DNA of 64,000 nt from an uncultured Verrucomicrobiales bacterium (GCA_937928545.1 CALGJQ010000014.1:1-64000); one strand, 5' to 3'; positions 16,055-25,637 are shown, counted from the first letter of the stretch. Numbers and translations: made by a program. The notes: generated by a model not told the origin, from the sequence alone.

Positions 16055-18301
16055 TTACTTGTGGAGTGAGAGGAGGCGCTTTGATTCCTTGATCAAGAAG
16101 TCGATCTCCATGAAGGGGTCGGCGGAGATGTCTGACCAGAGGATGCGGCCTTGGTCATCTAGGATGAAGGTTCCGTGAAGAGCTTGGTCTTCGAAGTCAT
16201 CGTGCGCGGTGAATTTTTTGAAGATCTCTTTTGGGGCATCTGAGACGATGGGGAAGGGGATCTTTCCTTTGGTGTAGTTTGCCTGAGAATCTTTGAGCTT
16301 GGAGACGTCATCAGTGGAGATGGCGAGGATGGGGAGTTGTGCTTTTTCAAAGTCGGCGTAGCGGTCGGCCATCGCGGTGAGTTGCTCGGTGCAGTGGAGG
16401 CAGCCGGCGCCAAGGTAGAAGACGAGGATCAGAGGCTTGCCGCGATAGTCTGAGAGTGAGATTGAATTTTGATTCTGGTCTGGGAGGGCGAAGTCGGGCG
16501 CAGCTGGGGGGGTCCAGTGGAGGGGGCCGAGTTCATCGAGCGATGGTCTGGGGAGAAGGTCGTCGGCTGGCGTGTGAGGGAGGCGCCAGTCGTCGGGGTA
16601 GCCGAGTTCTTTGGCGATGGGAGCGAGGCGAGCGAAGATGGGGGAGTCAATCTCGATTTCGGAGGAGAAGGAGCGCAAGTCTTCGAAGCCATCTTTCCAA
16701 GCGGAGTCTTCTTTGTTGGCGTGGTAGAGAGTGTGAATGGCTTGCGCGAGAGGGAGGGCTTCTTTGTTCTTTTTCTCGATCTGTTTCTTGGCGGTTTCAG
16801 CCGCTTTTTTGTGATCCCCGTATGCGAGTTGGCGGAGCATGGGCGAGAGGTGAGAGGGGCGTTTTTCGAGAGCTTCGGTGGCGGTTTTAAAGTCGCCATT
16901 CATGGCAGCTTGGTAACCACGAAGTTCGGTGAGGGTGGATTCGAATTTCTTGATTTGTTTTTGAAATTGATTCCGCGCTTTTTTTTCGGCGGACTTGATT
17001 TCCTTCTCTTTCTTTTTTTCTTCAGTGGCCTTTTTGACGGCTTTTTCTTTTGCAGTTTTTTGATCTGCCTTGGCCTTCTTGAGGTGCTGATCGATTAAGT
17101 CGATGGACTTCCTTAGTTTGACCTGTTGTCCAAGGTTGAAGTGAGCTACCGCGATGAGGCGGAGTCGGGAGAGGTCGTCTTGGGGCTTCGAGAGTTTTTC
17201 GAGCCATGGTGAGTGAGCGGTTTCGAGTGCTTCCTGCCAGAGTTCGGATTTTTCGAGGGAGTCGATGAGGGCTTGGCGTCCGTATCTTGCGGAGCCTTTG
17301 CCGGGGTTGTTGAGCTTGGGGTGACGTGGGTTGGCGAGGAGGGACTTGGCCATGTCAATGGCGGCCCGGACCTTGCCGAGGTTTAGGAAGGTGCGGGAGA
17401 GCCACTCGTTATTGTGGGCATAGTTGTGGATCTGATCGGGAAGAAGGAACCACTTTTGCATGTGAGCGTGGTCGATGCGTGCGGAGGCTTGCTGTGCCCA
17501 AGCGGCATCGTGATGGCGCATTGATTTGCTATAGATATGGCCGGGCATGTGCCACATGTGGGCGATATCGGGAGCGGTTAGGCCGAGCTTTGCGGCGGAG
17601 TCGAGGGCTTGTTCGTGGCGGCGATAGTCCCAAAGATGAATGGCGTAGTGATGGGCTGGGTGATTGGGCTTCTTGGCGAAGATTTGTTCGAGAATGGCAT
17701 CCATTCCCACGTGGCTTGTGATGGAGATACCCTTGCGGCTGAATTGCCAGCGGAAGCAGACAAGGAGGGCCTTGGCTTCAAGGTCGTCGGGATAATCTAG
17801 GACGATATTTTCAAAGGCCTTGAGGAAATTCTGTCGTCGTTTGTGGGTATCCTTTTCCTTTTTTTCGTCGTGAAAGGCGATTTCGGCCTCGAGGTAGGCT
17901 TTTTGGTGGCCTTCGGGAGGATTCTTTTTGATGAGCTCGGCTGCTTTTTTTGCGAACTCCTTCGCGCGTTTTTCATTCTCAAAGTTGGCTTGTGAGAGTC
18001 CCCAGTAAGCCATGGCACAATTAGGGTCATGCGCGAGGATGGCGCGGAAAGAGCGCTCAGCTTCGTAATACCAAAAGCCGTGGAGTTGGCCGAGTCCTTG
18101 GTTAAAGTAGGCTTGCCCTTGATCCCAGGTGGTGGTGATGGGCAGGTGTACGTCCCCAGTGTTCCCCATGAGCGGACCAGTTTGGCGCGGGCCCTCATTG
18201 AAAGCGTGCCCGTTATGGGAGTGGCCTTCTTTGATTGTTTCATTTGGCTCCTGGGCGAGGAGAGTGCTTAGCAAGAAGGGAAGGGTGAAAAGTCGAGTCA
18301 T
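16055..18301 (-). CDS. Secreted TPR protein with C-terminal redoxin domain
   Basis: A 748-aa exported protein with a signal peptide (MTRLFTLPFLLSTLLA). The N-terminal half has TPR-like helices beginning WDQGQAYFNQGLGQLHGFWYYEAERSF, the opening of a family of environmental TPR proteins. A Lys/Glu-rich coiled coil lies around 405-460. A thioredoxin-fold redoxin domain occupies about 600-748 (PDFALPDQNQNSISLSDYRGKPLI, FYLGAGCLHC). The redox pair is Cys634-x-x-Cys637, both ordinary cysteines, unlike the two other redoxins in the window. ISTD and FPIVSDAPKEIFKKF are AhpC/TSA features. The gene ends 2 bp from the phosphoesterase gene (convergent) and is divergent from a sulfatase. The partner is unknown. 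Confidence 0.87.
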   Translation of the reverse strand: MTRLFTLPFLLSTLLAQEPNETIKEGHSHNGHAFNEGPRQTGPLMGNTGDVHLPITTTWDQGQAYFNQGLGQLHGFWYYEAERSFRAILAHDPNCAMAYWGLSQANFENEKRAKEFAKKAAELIKKNPPEGHQKAYLEAEIAFHDEKKEKDTHKRRQNFLKAFENIVLDYPDDLEAKALLVCFRWQFSRKGISITSHVGMDAILEQIFAKKPNHPAHHYAIHLWDYRRHEQALDSAAKLGLTAPDIAHMWHMPGHIYSKSMRHHDAAWAQQASARIDHAHMQKWFLLPDQIHNYAHNNEWLSRTFLNLGKVRAAIDMAKSLLANPRHPKLNNPGKGSARYGRQALIDSLEKSELWQEALETAHSPWLEKLSKPQDDLSRLRLIAVAHFNLGQQVKLRKSIDLIDQHLKKAKADQKTAKEKAVKKATEEKKKEKEIKSAEKKARNQFQKQIKKFESTLTELRGYQAAMNGDFKTATEALEKRPSHLSPMLRQLAYGDHKKAAETAKKQIEKKNKEALPLAQAIHTLYHANKEDSAWKDGFEDLRSFSSEIEIDSPIFARLAPIAKELGYPDDWRLPHTPADDLLPRPSLDELGPLHWTPPAAPDFALPDQNQNSISLSDYRGKPLILVFYLGAGCLHCTEQLTAMADRYADFEKAQLPILAISTDDVSKLKDSQANYTKGKIPFPIVSDAPKEIFKKFTAHDDFEDQALHGTFILDDQGRILWSDISADPFMEIDFLIKESKRLLSLHK

Positions 18302-18334
18302 GGCAGAAGCTTGTCGATTGAGACTACGTCGAGG

Positions 18335-19780
18335 ATGTGGTTAGCTTTCCAGATGATTCGATCGATTTCACTCTGGATATGCCTGTTGTGCCCCATGTAT
18401 GCGGCTGAGAAGCCGAATCTCGTCATTATTTTTTGCGACGATATGGGATATGGTGATTTGAGCTGTTTTGGGGCTGAGGGTTGGAAGACGCCGCATATCG
18501 ACTCAATTGCTGAAAAGGGAGTGAAATTTACCGACTTTTATGTCGCGCAGCCGGTGTGCTCGGCTTCGCGGGCCGCTCTTTTGACGGGCTGTTATCCGAA
18601 CCGGGTTGGGATTTCGGGTGCTCTTTTTCCCGAGAGCACGGTGGGGCTTCATTCTGACGAAACGACGCTTGCGGAGCTTTGTAAATCGGTGGGCTATGCC
18701 ACGGCGATGTATGGGAAATGGCACCTTGGGTATCAGGAGGAATTTCTTCCGGTGAAGCAGGGCTTTGACGATTACCTCGGCTATCCTTACTCAAATGACA
18801 TGTGGCCGAGTGGGCCGGTGCGCTTCATGAAACAATATCCTCATCTTCCGCTGATTGAGGATGATGAGATCGTGGCGCAAGTTCGTGATCAAACCTACAT
18901 GACGACTTGGCTGACCGAGCGGGCGGTGCGCTTTATCGATCAGAGTAAAAGTGAGGAAAAGCCCTTCTTTCTCTACCTTGCCCATCCTCAACCGCATGTG
19001 CCTCTTTATGTCTCACCGAAGCATCAGGGGAGCTCGGAGCAGGGGAAGTATGGCGATGTCATGCATGAGATTGATTGGTCGACTGGGGAGGTTTTGGCTG
19101 CTCTTGAAAAAGCGGGAGTGACGGAAAATACCCTCGTGGTTTTCACGAGCGATAATGGACCGTGGATGGTTTACGGAAACCATGCGGGAGGAGTGGGGCC
19201 TCTGCGGGGAACGAAGGGAACGACTTTTGATGGTGGGGTAAGGGTGCCTTGTGTGATGCAGTGGCCGGCGAAGTTGAAGGCGGGGTCGGTGGTGAAGACT
19301 CCGCTGATGACGATCGATCTCTTTCCGACGATTGCGAAGCTTATTGGAGCGGAGCTTCCTGAGCGCAAGATCGATGGTAAGGATGCTTGGAAGGTGATCG
19401 CGGGCGAGCAAAGTGAGTCGGTCCAAGAAGCCTACTTTTTCTACTATGGTCGTGGGAATCTTGAAGCGATGCGGATGGGAAAGTGGAAACTTCATTTCCC
19501 TCATAAGTATCGTGATGAGCACGTCGCTCCGGGGAACGATGGTCACTCAGGAAAATATGGCGGAGGGAAAACTGGATTGGAATTGTACGACCTTGATGCC
19601 GATGTAGCGGAGTCGAAAAATGTCATCGCGGAGTATCCTGAAGTGCTTGCGAAGATGAAGGCCTTGGCGGATCAGAAGCGAGCGGAACTCGGTGATAATC
19701 TCACGAAGGTAGCGGGGACGGAGAACCGCAAGCCGGGACATGCTCCAGTGGCGGAATGGGCTAAAAAGAAAGGGGAATAA
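18335..19780 (+). CDS. Secreted sulfatase (arylsulfatase A family)
   Basis: A 481-aa sulfatase. ATG 18335 was chosen; ATG 18353 would also leave a good signal peptide (MIRSISLWICLLCPMYA). Motifs in order: NLVIIFCDDMGYGDLSCFG (metal-binding Asp pair), formylglycine motif C75-SASR in PVCSASRAALLTG, GKWHLGY, FFLYLAHPQPHVPL, TSDNGPW, GTKGTTFDGGVRVPCVM. The N-S-x-A-R type (CxAxR) is still a substrate for formylglycine-generating enzymes. It hydrolyses sulfate esters, probably of algal polysaccharides, in the periplasm. It is divergent from the TPR-redoxin gene with about 30 bp between, and convergent with the next sulfatase across a repeat-containing spacer. Confidence 0.92.
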   Translation: MWLAFQMIRSISLWICLLCPMYAAEKPNLVIIFCDDMGYGDLSCFGAEGWKTPHIDSIAEKGVKFTDFYVAQPVCSASRAALLTGCYPNRVGISGALFPESTVGLHSDETTLAELCKSVGYATAMYGKWHLGYQEEFLPVKQGFDDYLGYPYSNDMWPSGPVRFMKQYPHLPLIEDDEIVAQVRDQTYMTTWLTERAVRFIDQSKSEEKPFFLYLAHPQPHVPLYVSPKHQGSSEQGKYGDVMHEIDWSTGEVLAALEKAGVTENTLVVFTSDNGPWMVYGNHAGGVGPLRGTKGTTFDGGVRVPCVMQWPAKLKAGSVVKTPLMTIDLFPTIAKLIGAELPERKIDGKDAWKVIAGEQSESVQEAYFFYYGRGNLEAMRMGKWKLHFPHKYRDEHVAPGNDGHSGKYGGGKTGLELYDLDADVAESKNVIAEYPEVLAKMKALADQKRAELGDNLTKVAGTENRKPGHAPVAEWAKKKGE

Positions 19781-19829
19781 GTGGTCGCCGGATGAGAAAT
19801 TGAGAAGAAGCCTGCGTTGTGGAGCCGTA

Positions 19830-19922
19830 TGCTACGGAGCTTGGACTTTAGTCCGAGTTAGCAAGTCGATTGGGGACTCGGAATAAAGCACCCTAGGGGG
19901 CATGCCACCCAAGCTCCGTAAT
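19830..19922. repeat. Two family B palindromic repeats between convergent sulfatase genes
   Basis: One copy reads acggagcttggactttagtccgagtt (about 19834-19859). A second, in the opposite orientation and with a longer centre (gactcggaataaagcaccctaggggcatgccacccaagctccg), spans about 19873-19917. The arms ggagcttgg and ccgagt are the family B ends. No gene is visible between 19780 and 19982. Confidence 0.7.
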
Positions 19923-19981
19923 CCGGATTCGATGCCGCAGTTCAAATTTCTCGGCTTTGGAAGGGGAGGTAGAGAGACTGA

Positions 19982-21349
19982 TCACTCTTGGTATTTCGGG
20001 TTTTTCTCCGTGGGAATGGGAGCTTTGACCTCCTTTTGCCAGCTCTGCAAAGCTTCTAAGAGAGCAGCGGCTTTCTTCGGATTCTGCTCGGCGAGATTCG
20101 ATTTTTCGGAGGGATCTGTCTTCAAGTTATAGAGCTCTAAATTCCCGTCTTCGAAATACTGAATGAGCTTCCAGTCTCCTTTACGAATGACGCTGCATGG
20201 GGTGGTGCGGAAGTGTTTTGAAGCGGAATCTGGATCTAACTTGTAGCATTGAAGATATCCGGGGAAGTGCCAGAAGAGGGCGCGATCTTGAAGGGCTTTC
20301 TCTTTGAAGGCGGGGACGAGGCTTAGGCCGTCAAGGGGCTCGGGGATTGGACTTTCTGCGAGTTCGAGGAAGGTCGGGAAGAGGTCGATCTGGCTGATTG
20401 GGGTTTCGTTCACTGAGCCTGCTTTGATGAGGCCGGGGTGGCGGGCGAGGAAGGGTTCGCGGATGCCTCCTTCATAATACATTCCTTTTACGCCGCGGAG
20501 TGGTTCGGCGCGGGAGTAGGTCCCGTGAGGTCCGTTGTCTGAGGTGAAGACGACGAGGGTGTTTTTGGCGAGGTCGAGGTCGTCGAGTGTTGTGAGAATT
20601 CGACCGACAGCTTGGTCCATGGACTCGATCATGGCGGCGTATTTTGGGTTTTTGTGAGAGCCGTGCGGGGTCTTCTTTTCGTATTTCGCAGTGAGTTCGG
20701 CGGTGGCTTGGATTGGAGTGTGGACGGAGTAGAAGGGGAGATAGACGAAGAAGGGGGACTTGGCGTTTTCGCTGATCCAGTTGGAGACCTCTCGGCCGAG
20801 TCGTTCGGGGAGGTGCTCGCCTTTTGGTCCGTCTTTGAGGAAAGGGTTTCGATAAGGTGAGAAGTAGGACTTTGGATGTCCCGAAGTGGTGCCGCCGAAG
20901 TTGCGGTCGAAGCCGTCCTTTGTGGGATCTTTACTGAGGTGCCACTTTCCGGCGATGCAGGTTTGATAACCCGCTTTTTTGAGGGCTTCGGCAATGGTTT
21001 CAAATTTTTCGTCAAGGAGTTGAGTGTTTTTGACGGGGATGAGCTTTCGGTTTTTCGCTTTTCCGCGATCGGAATTCCCTACCGTGAAAACGCCGTGACG
21101 AGGCGTGTATTGTCCTGTCATGAGGCAGGCGCGCGAGGGTGCGCAGTTCGCGGCTCCGGCGTAGGCATCGGTGAAAGTCATCCCTTCTTTGGCGAGACGG
21201 TCGATGTTTGGGGTCTCGTAGTATTGCGAGCCTTGGCAGGAGAGGTCGGTGTAGCCGAGGTCGTCGGCGTAGAATAAAACGAGATTAGGAGTCGCGGAAA
21301 TGGCGGAAGAAATCCCAGCGAAAAGGAGGAATGCAAATTGTCTAAGCAT
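19982..21349 (-). CDS. Secreted sulfatase
   Basis: A 455-aa sulfatase with signal peptide MLRQFAFLLFAGISSAISA. Motifs: NLVLFYADDLGYTDLSCQGS, formylglycine motif C69-APSR in NCAPSRACLMTGQY, GKWHLSKDPTKDGFD, FFVYLPFYSVHTPIQA, TSDNGPHG and GVKGMYYEGGIREPFL. The C-terminus carries the usual DWKLIQYFEDGNLELYNLKTDP nucleotide-sulfatase-like tail. It probably acts in the periplasm or outside on sulfated glycans, after Cys-to-formylglycine conversion by an enzyme not in the window. It is the third of three sulfatases within 12 kb. It is divergent from the OmpA-like gene, with about 100 bp between. Confidence 0.93.
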   Translation of the reverse strand: MLRQFAFLLFAGISSAISATPNLVLFYADDLGYTDLSCQGSQYYETPNIDRLAKEGMTFTDAYAGAANCAPSRACLMTGQYTPRHGVFTVGNSDRGKAKNRKLIPVKNTQLLDEKFETIAEALKKAGYQTCIAGKWHLSKDPTKDGFDRNFGGTTSGHPKSYFSPYRNPFLKDGPKGEHLPERLGREVSNWISENAKSPFFVYLPFYSVHTPIQATAELTAKYEKKTPHGSHKNPKYAAMIESMDQAVGRILTTLDDLDLAKNTLVVFTSDNGPHGTYSRAEPLRGVKGMYYEGGIREPFLARHPGLIKAGSVNETPISQIDLFPTFLELAESPIPEPLDGLSLVPAFKEKALQDRALFWHFPGYLQCYKLDPDSASKHFRTTPCSVIRKGDWKLIQYFEDGNLELYNLKTDPSEKSNLAEQNPKKAAALLEALQSWQKEVKAPIPTEKNPKYQE

Positions 21350-21453
21350 ACTTAAATATAATGGTTGCTGCGCTTCCTAGTAGGGAGGGAAGTTTGCTGG
21401 AATACTCTTGTCTCATTTTTGGGATTTTGGGAAGCTTACTCCTACAAATGATG

Positions 21454-23652
21454 ATGAAGACTTTTACGCTCTGGGTAGCTTGTGCACTCCCCATGATCGC
21501 CCCCCTCGCAGCTCATGAAGGCGGAGAAGAAATTGCAAAAATCCAGAAAGATCGCGAGCGTCTCATCGATTTGATCATCAAGCTTGAGGCTGATTTTGGA
21601 ACGACTCTGAGCGACTACGGAAAGCTTCAGAAGGAATATGCCGCATTGTTAAACCGTCCCATGGCGAAAGACCAATCGGGCAAGGTGAAGGAGCTTCAGA
21701 AGCAGTTGGCAGCTACGACAGCCAAGCTCAAGTCAGCTGAATCGAAGCAAATTGATGCCAATGCTCATGCTTTGCTGGAGCAGGATCTCGTTAATTTACG
21801 CAATGAGCTTCATCGCGAGAGGCAAGACCTCTTGGTGGCGAAAGCGCAGCTTTTGAGGGTGCAGCAGCTGGAGAAAAAGAGTCAGGATCTTGAGGCCTCT
21901 CTTAAAAATGAGACTGAGAAGAATTCTAAGGTGATGGGCGAACTTCAGGCCGTCAGGGGGGAGCGTGATGCTCTCCTTGGAAAGATCAAGGGGCTCATCG
22001 CTCGCGCGGAAAAAGCTGAGAAGGGTCACCAGAAAGCGAATGTTAGAATCAGCGAGTTGGAGAAAGAGGCCAATACCTTGAAGCTGAAAGTGCAGGGTCA
22101 AGAAGTTGATCTCCGCAAGCTCCGGGTCGAGCAGGCTCACAGTAAGGGAGCGATGGCGGCAGCGGCAGACCTGAAGAAGGAGCAGAATCGCCTCACTGAA
22201 CTTTTAACGACGAAAGAAAACGAACTGAACGATCTCCGAGCTGATTTGGCGGCTGAAATGAAGCGCTCGCTCGATGTTCCCGTCTTGATTAAGGCGCGGG
22301 ACGAGCTGAAGGAAAAGCTAGCATCAAGCAATGCGAACTCAGAGGCTCTAAAGAAGAAGAACAAGACACTTACGGAGAAGCAGACGCAATTGCAGACAAA
22401 GATTGAAAAGGTTCAAAAGAGTATTAGCTCGATGCAAGGCGAACTCGCCAAGAATAAGTCTGCGATGGCGAAGGTGACCAAGTTGGATGCTGAGAATAAG
22501 ACCCTGGCGGCTGAGCGAGATGCTCTGAATAATACCATCGCGATGGCGAAAGAGGAGCTGGTGAAGTCACGAAGCCTGCTTCAGACAACGGAAGCCAAGC
22601 TCGCGGAAAGCCTTAAAGAGTCAAAAAAAGCGGTCGAGCTTGAAAAGAAGAACAAGGATCTTCTGGGGCAGATTGATAAACACAAAACCCAAGTGGCCGC
22701 GGCAAAAGCCGATCTAGGATCTTTGCAAAAGAAGATGTCTCAGAATCAGACGGCCATGAAAGCTGCTGCGGAACTGGGGCAGAAAGTGGAAGTCCTGACT
22801 GGAGAGCGCGACCTTCTGAATTCGAAGTTAAATGAAGCGAAAGCGGCCCATCTCAAAGCTGAAGAGAATCTCAAGAAAGCAAAGTTGGACTTGGCAAAGA
22901 AGGCCGAGATGTCAGCGGCCACCAAAAAAGCGATGGCTGAGAGCGAGGCTCTTCGGAAGTCGCTCGAGGTTTCAAAGGTAGCTTTAAAAAAGGCCGAGGA
23001 GCAGGCTGCCAATGCAGATCGACTCAAGAAAGATTATGCCGCGCTTACGACTTCGGTTTCGGCGATGACGAAGGAGAAAGCGACTCTTTCTGGCGAAGTG
23101 GCCAGGAAGGATAATGAGCTCAAGAAAATGCGTGCTGAGATGGCGAGTAAGCCGGACATGAGCGAGGATCTTGCGAAGCTTGAGAAAGAGAAGAAGAAGC
23201 TTTCGGATGATCTGAAGAAGAGAGAAGCGGACTTGAAAAAGACCCGCGATGAATTGGGGAGGCTTCAGCTGAGTGCGTCAGTTGCGACGAAACAGCTCGA
23301 TGCGATTAAGCGAGAGACTGCCAAAATCGATCCGGTTCGCTATGCCAAAGGGGAAGCTGACGTAACGACCCAACAGGCTCGAGTTTTGACTCAGGTTCAG
23401 AAAGTTCTGCAGCTCTTCCCCAACGCTCGTTTTGAGATTATCGGTCACACTTGTGATCTCGGAAGCGAGGAAGGAAACCTTCGCCTCAGCCAGCAGCGAG
23501 CTAAGGCGCTTCAAGATTTCCTGATCGAAAAGGGAGTGAAAGAAGATCGCTTAAAGTCTCGCGGAGTGGGCTTAGCTGAGCCCATTGTTCCTAACACAAG
23601 CGAGGCAAATCGACGTCAGAACCGCCGGGTGGTTGTCGAAATCCTCGACTAG
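21454..23652 (+). CDS. Exported long coiled-coil protein with OmpA C-terminal domain
   Basis: A 732-aa protein from the third of three consecutive ATGs (21448, 21451 and 21454). The signal peptide is MKTFTLWVACALPMIAPLAA. Residues about 25-590 are an almost unbroken heptad-rich coiled coil (Lys/Glu/Ala/Leu; repeats such as ELQKQLAATTAKLKS). The last 130 residues are an OmpA-type peptidoglycan-binding domain: FEIIGHTCDLGSEEGNLRLSQQRAKALQDFLIEKGV and NRRVVVEI. This suggests a long periplasmic rod anchored to peptidoglycan, with no outer-membrane barrel or lipobox. It is monocistronic or co-transcribed with galM, which begins 14 bp after the stop. Confidence 0.9.
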   Translation: MKTFTLWVACALPMIAPLAAHEGGEEIAKIQKDRERLIDLIIKLEADFGTTLSDYGKLQKEYAALLNRPMAKDQSGKVKELQKQLAATTAKLKSAESKQIDANAHALLEQDLVNLRNELHRERQDLLVAKAQLLRVQQLEKKSQDLEASLKNETEKNSKVMGELQAVRGERDALLGKIKGLIARAEKAEKGHQKANVRISELEKEANTLKLKVQGQEVDLRKLRVEQAHSKGAMAAAADLKKEQNRLTELLTTKENELNDLRADLAAEMKRSLDVPVLIKARDELKEKLASSNANSEALKKKNKTLTEKQTQLQTKIEKVQKSISSMQGELAKNKSAMAKVTKLDAENKTLAAERDALNNTIAMAKEELVKSRSLLQTTEAKLAESLKESKKAVELEKKNKDLLGQIDKHKTQVAAAKADLGSLQKKMSQNQTAMKAAAELGQKVEVLTGERDLLNSKLNEAKAAHLKAEENLKKAKLDLAKKAEMSAATKKAMAESEALRKSLEVSKVALKKAEEQAANADRLKKDYAALTTSVSAMTKEKATLSGEVARKDNELKKMRAEMASKPDMSEDLAKLEKEKKKLSDDLKKREADLKKTRDELGRLQLSASVATKQLDAIKRETAKIDPVRYAKGEADVTTQQARVLTQVQKVLQLFPNARFEIIGHTCDLGSEEGNLRLSQQRAKALQDFLIEKGVKEDRLKSRGVGLAEPIVPNTSEANRRQNRRVVVEILD

Positions 23653-23666
23653 AAAACGATAGAACA

Positions 23667-24698
23667 TTGGAAACGATCCCATTTGGAACAACGGAAGACG
23701 GACAAACCGTCCGCCTTTTTACGATTCGTAATTCCAAGGGCTTAGAGATTTCTCTTTCTGAATACGGCGCGATTTTGACCTCGGTGAAGGTGCCTGATCG
23801 GGATGGGAAGATTGAAGAGATCACGCTGAATCTCGATGGCTTTGAGGCCTGGTTTGATAATCCAAATTACTTCGGGGCAACGGTGGGGCGCTTTGGGAAT
23901 CGCATCGCTAGGGGGGAGTTTTCGATTGATGGGAACGAGTATAAACTCGCTACCAACCATGAGTCGGGAGGGATCCCATGCCACCTGCATGGGGGAGAAA
24001 AGGGTTTTAATCAAGTGGTGTGGTCTGGCTTGCCGACGCAACGGCCTGATGCTTTAGGCGTTTGCTTCACCTACTATTCGGATGAGGGTGAGGAAGGATA
24101 TCCCGGGAATATGGTCGCGAAGGTGACCTATTGGCTAAACGAAGCAGATGAACTCGTGATCGAAGTTTCGGCAACGACGGATGCGCCCTGCCCGGTGAAC
24201 TTGATCAATCACGCCTACTGGAATTTGAGCGGCCAAAAGGACCAAGAGATTTTGAATCATGAGCTTCAGCTGAATGCGGATTATTATTTGCCCACGGATC
24301 AGGGGCTTATTCCGACAGGGGTGGCGGCAAGTGTGATTGGGACACCGATGGATTTCCGTGAGCCAGTTTCGGTTGGGAAGAGGATCGATGATGACTTCGA
24401 GGCCTTAAAATTTGGCAATGGATATGATCATTGCTGGTTGCTTGATGAGAGCGATGGCGAGGAGCTTGTTTCTGCGGCAACTCTCTATGATCCGGGGAGT
24501 GGTCGGGTGATGGAGGTCCTGACGAATCATCCGGGAATGCAATTCTACGCTGGGAACTTTTTGTCAAAGCGAACCGGTCTTTGTCTTGAAGGACAGAGCC
24601 TTCCTGACGCTCCGAACCAGCCGAGTTTCCCAAATAGTATTCTAAGGCCTGGTGAGATTTATTCTCAGACGACGGTGCATCGCTTCTCGACGAAGTAG
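23667..24698 (+). CDS. galM: Aldose 1-epimerase (mutarotase)
   Basis: A 343-aa GalM-type mutarotase interconverting alpha and beta anomers of glucose or galactose. The only plausible start is TTG at 23667 (METIPFGTTEDGQ). Family motifs: LSEYGAILTSVKVPDRDG, NYFGATVGRFGNRIARGEF, HLHGGEKGFNQVVW, VNLINHAYWNLSG (catalytic His region), FGNGYDHCW, and the catalytic glutamate region CLEGQSLPDAPNQPSFPN. No signal peptide, so cytoplasmic. Length is normal. It follows the OmpA-like gene by 14 bp and precedes an exported esterase by 17 bp, so the three may be transcribed together; a role in uptake and catabolism of sugars released by the polysaccharide enzymes is inferred. Confidence 0.95.
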   Translation: METIPFGTTEDGQTVRLFTIRNSKGLEISLSEYGAILTSVKVPDRDGKIEEITLNLDGFEAWFDNPNYFGATVGRFGNRIARGEFSIDGNEYKLATNHESGGIPCHLHGGEKGFNQVVWSGLPTQRPDALGVCFTYYSDEGEEGYPGNMVAKVTYWLNEADELVIEVSATTDAPCPVNLINHAYWNLSGQKDQEILNHELQLNADYYLPTDQGLIPTGVAASVIGTPMDFREPVSVGKRIDDDFEALKFGNGYDHCWLLDESDGEELVSAATLYDPGSGRVMEVLTNHPGMQFYAGNFLSKRTGLCLEGQSLPDAPNQPSFPNSILRPGEIYSQTTVHRFSTK

Positions 24699-24715
24699 TT
24701 CTCCTTTTCGATCTC

Positions 24716-25585
24716 ATGAAATTTTCCATATTCTTATCTTTGGTCATCGCTCTTCCGATATTTGCCGAGCCAGTGACGTCTATGCTTTTGTGGACTGGAG
24801 AGGTTCCTGGCGAGAATGACCAAGTGGTCGGTGAGGAAAAAGTGGAGGATAAGAACAAGGATGGCATCACGCGGACCTCGAATGTCAGTAAGCCTACGAT
24901 CACGGTTTATCCTGCTCCCGAAGGGAAGGCGACTGGCGCGGCCGTGATTGTGGCGCCGGGTGGCGGGTATAGTATCCTCGCCTCTGAGCATGAGGGGACC
25001 GATGTCTGTTCGTGGCTTAATGAAATTGGAGTGACGGCGGTGCTTTTGAAATACCGAGTGCCGCGGCGTAAGAATCTCGAAAAGCATCACGCTCCGATGC
25101 AGGATGCGCAACGAGCGGTCAGTCTCGTTCGGGCAAATGCGTCTAAGTGGAAGATCGATCCGGAGCGGATTGGCTTTCTAGGTTTCTCTGCTGGGGGTCA
25201 TCTCACTGCAAGCGTGCTCACTTCGGATGGCTCAGTTTCCTTTGAAAAAGAAGAGGTGGATCAACATTCTCCGGTCCCTGATTTTGGGATTTTGGTTTAT
25301 CCGGCTTACCTCAAGAGTGAAGAAGATCCTAACAAGCTAGTGAAGGAGGTTTCGGTTGATGAAAAAACGCCACCTTCATTTGTGGTGGTGGCTCATGGCG
25401 ACAAAAAATTCGTTGAAGGTTCCGCTCTCTATTATCTCGCGATGCAGCGTGCGGGTCGTGAGTGTGAATTGCATATTTACGGTAAGGGTGGTCATGGATT
25501 CGGGATGAAGAAAATCCCGCAGCGGGTCGGTGAATGGACCACTCAGGCAGGAGATTGGATGAGGGAAATGGGCTACCTGAAATAG
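24716..25585 (+). CDS. Exported alpha/beta-hydrolase esterase (acetyl-xylan-esterase-like)
   Basis: A 289-aa alpha/beta-hydrolase with signal peptide MKFSIFLSLVIALPIFA. The oxyanion region is APGGGYSILASEHEG, the nucleophile elbow GFSAGGH, and the catalytic His near the end is in GKGGHGFGM; the Asp lies in the VVAHGDKKF region. This is the pattern of the BD-FAE/acetyl-esterase group that deacetylates plant or algal polysaccharides. It is predicted periplasmic. It follows galM by 17 bp and precedes a VIT-domain protein, so a polysaccharide side-chain role is plausible. Exact substrate cannot be read from the sequence. Confidence 0.9.
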   Translation: MKFSIFLSLVIALPIFAEPVTSMLLWTGEVPGENDQVVGEEKVEDKNKDGITRTSNVSKPTITVYPAPEGKATGAAVIVAPGGGYSILASEHEGTDVCSWLNEIGVTAVLLKYRVPRRKNLEKHHAPMQDAQRAVSLVRANASKWKIDPERIGFLGFSAGGHLTASVLTSDGSVSFEKEEVDQHSPVPDFGILVYPAYLKSEEDPNKLVKEVSVDEKTPPSFVVVAHGDKKFVEGSALYYLAMQRAGRECELHIYGKGGHGFGMKKIPQRVGEWTTQAGDWMREMGYLK

Positions 25586-25637
25586 CTGGGCTGACGATTC
25601 CTTTTGAACGTTTTGATTCCTCGTCGGTCTCTTCTGC

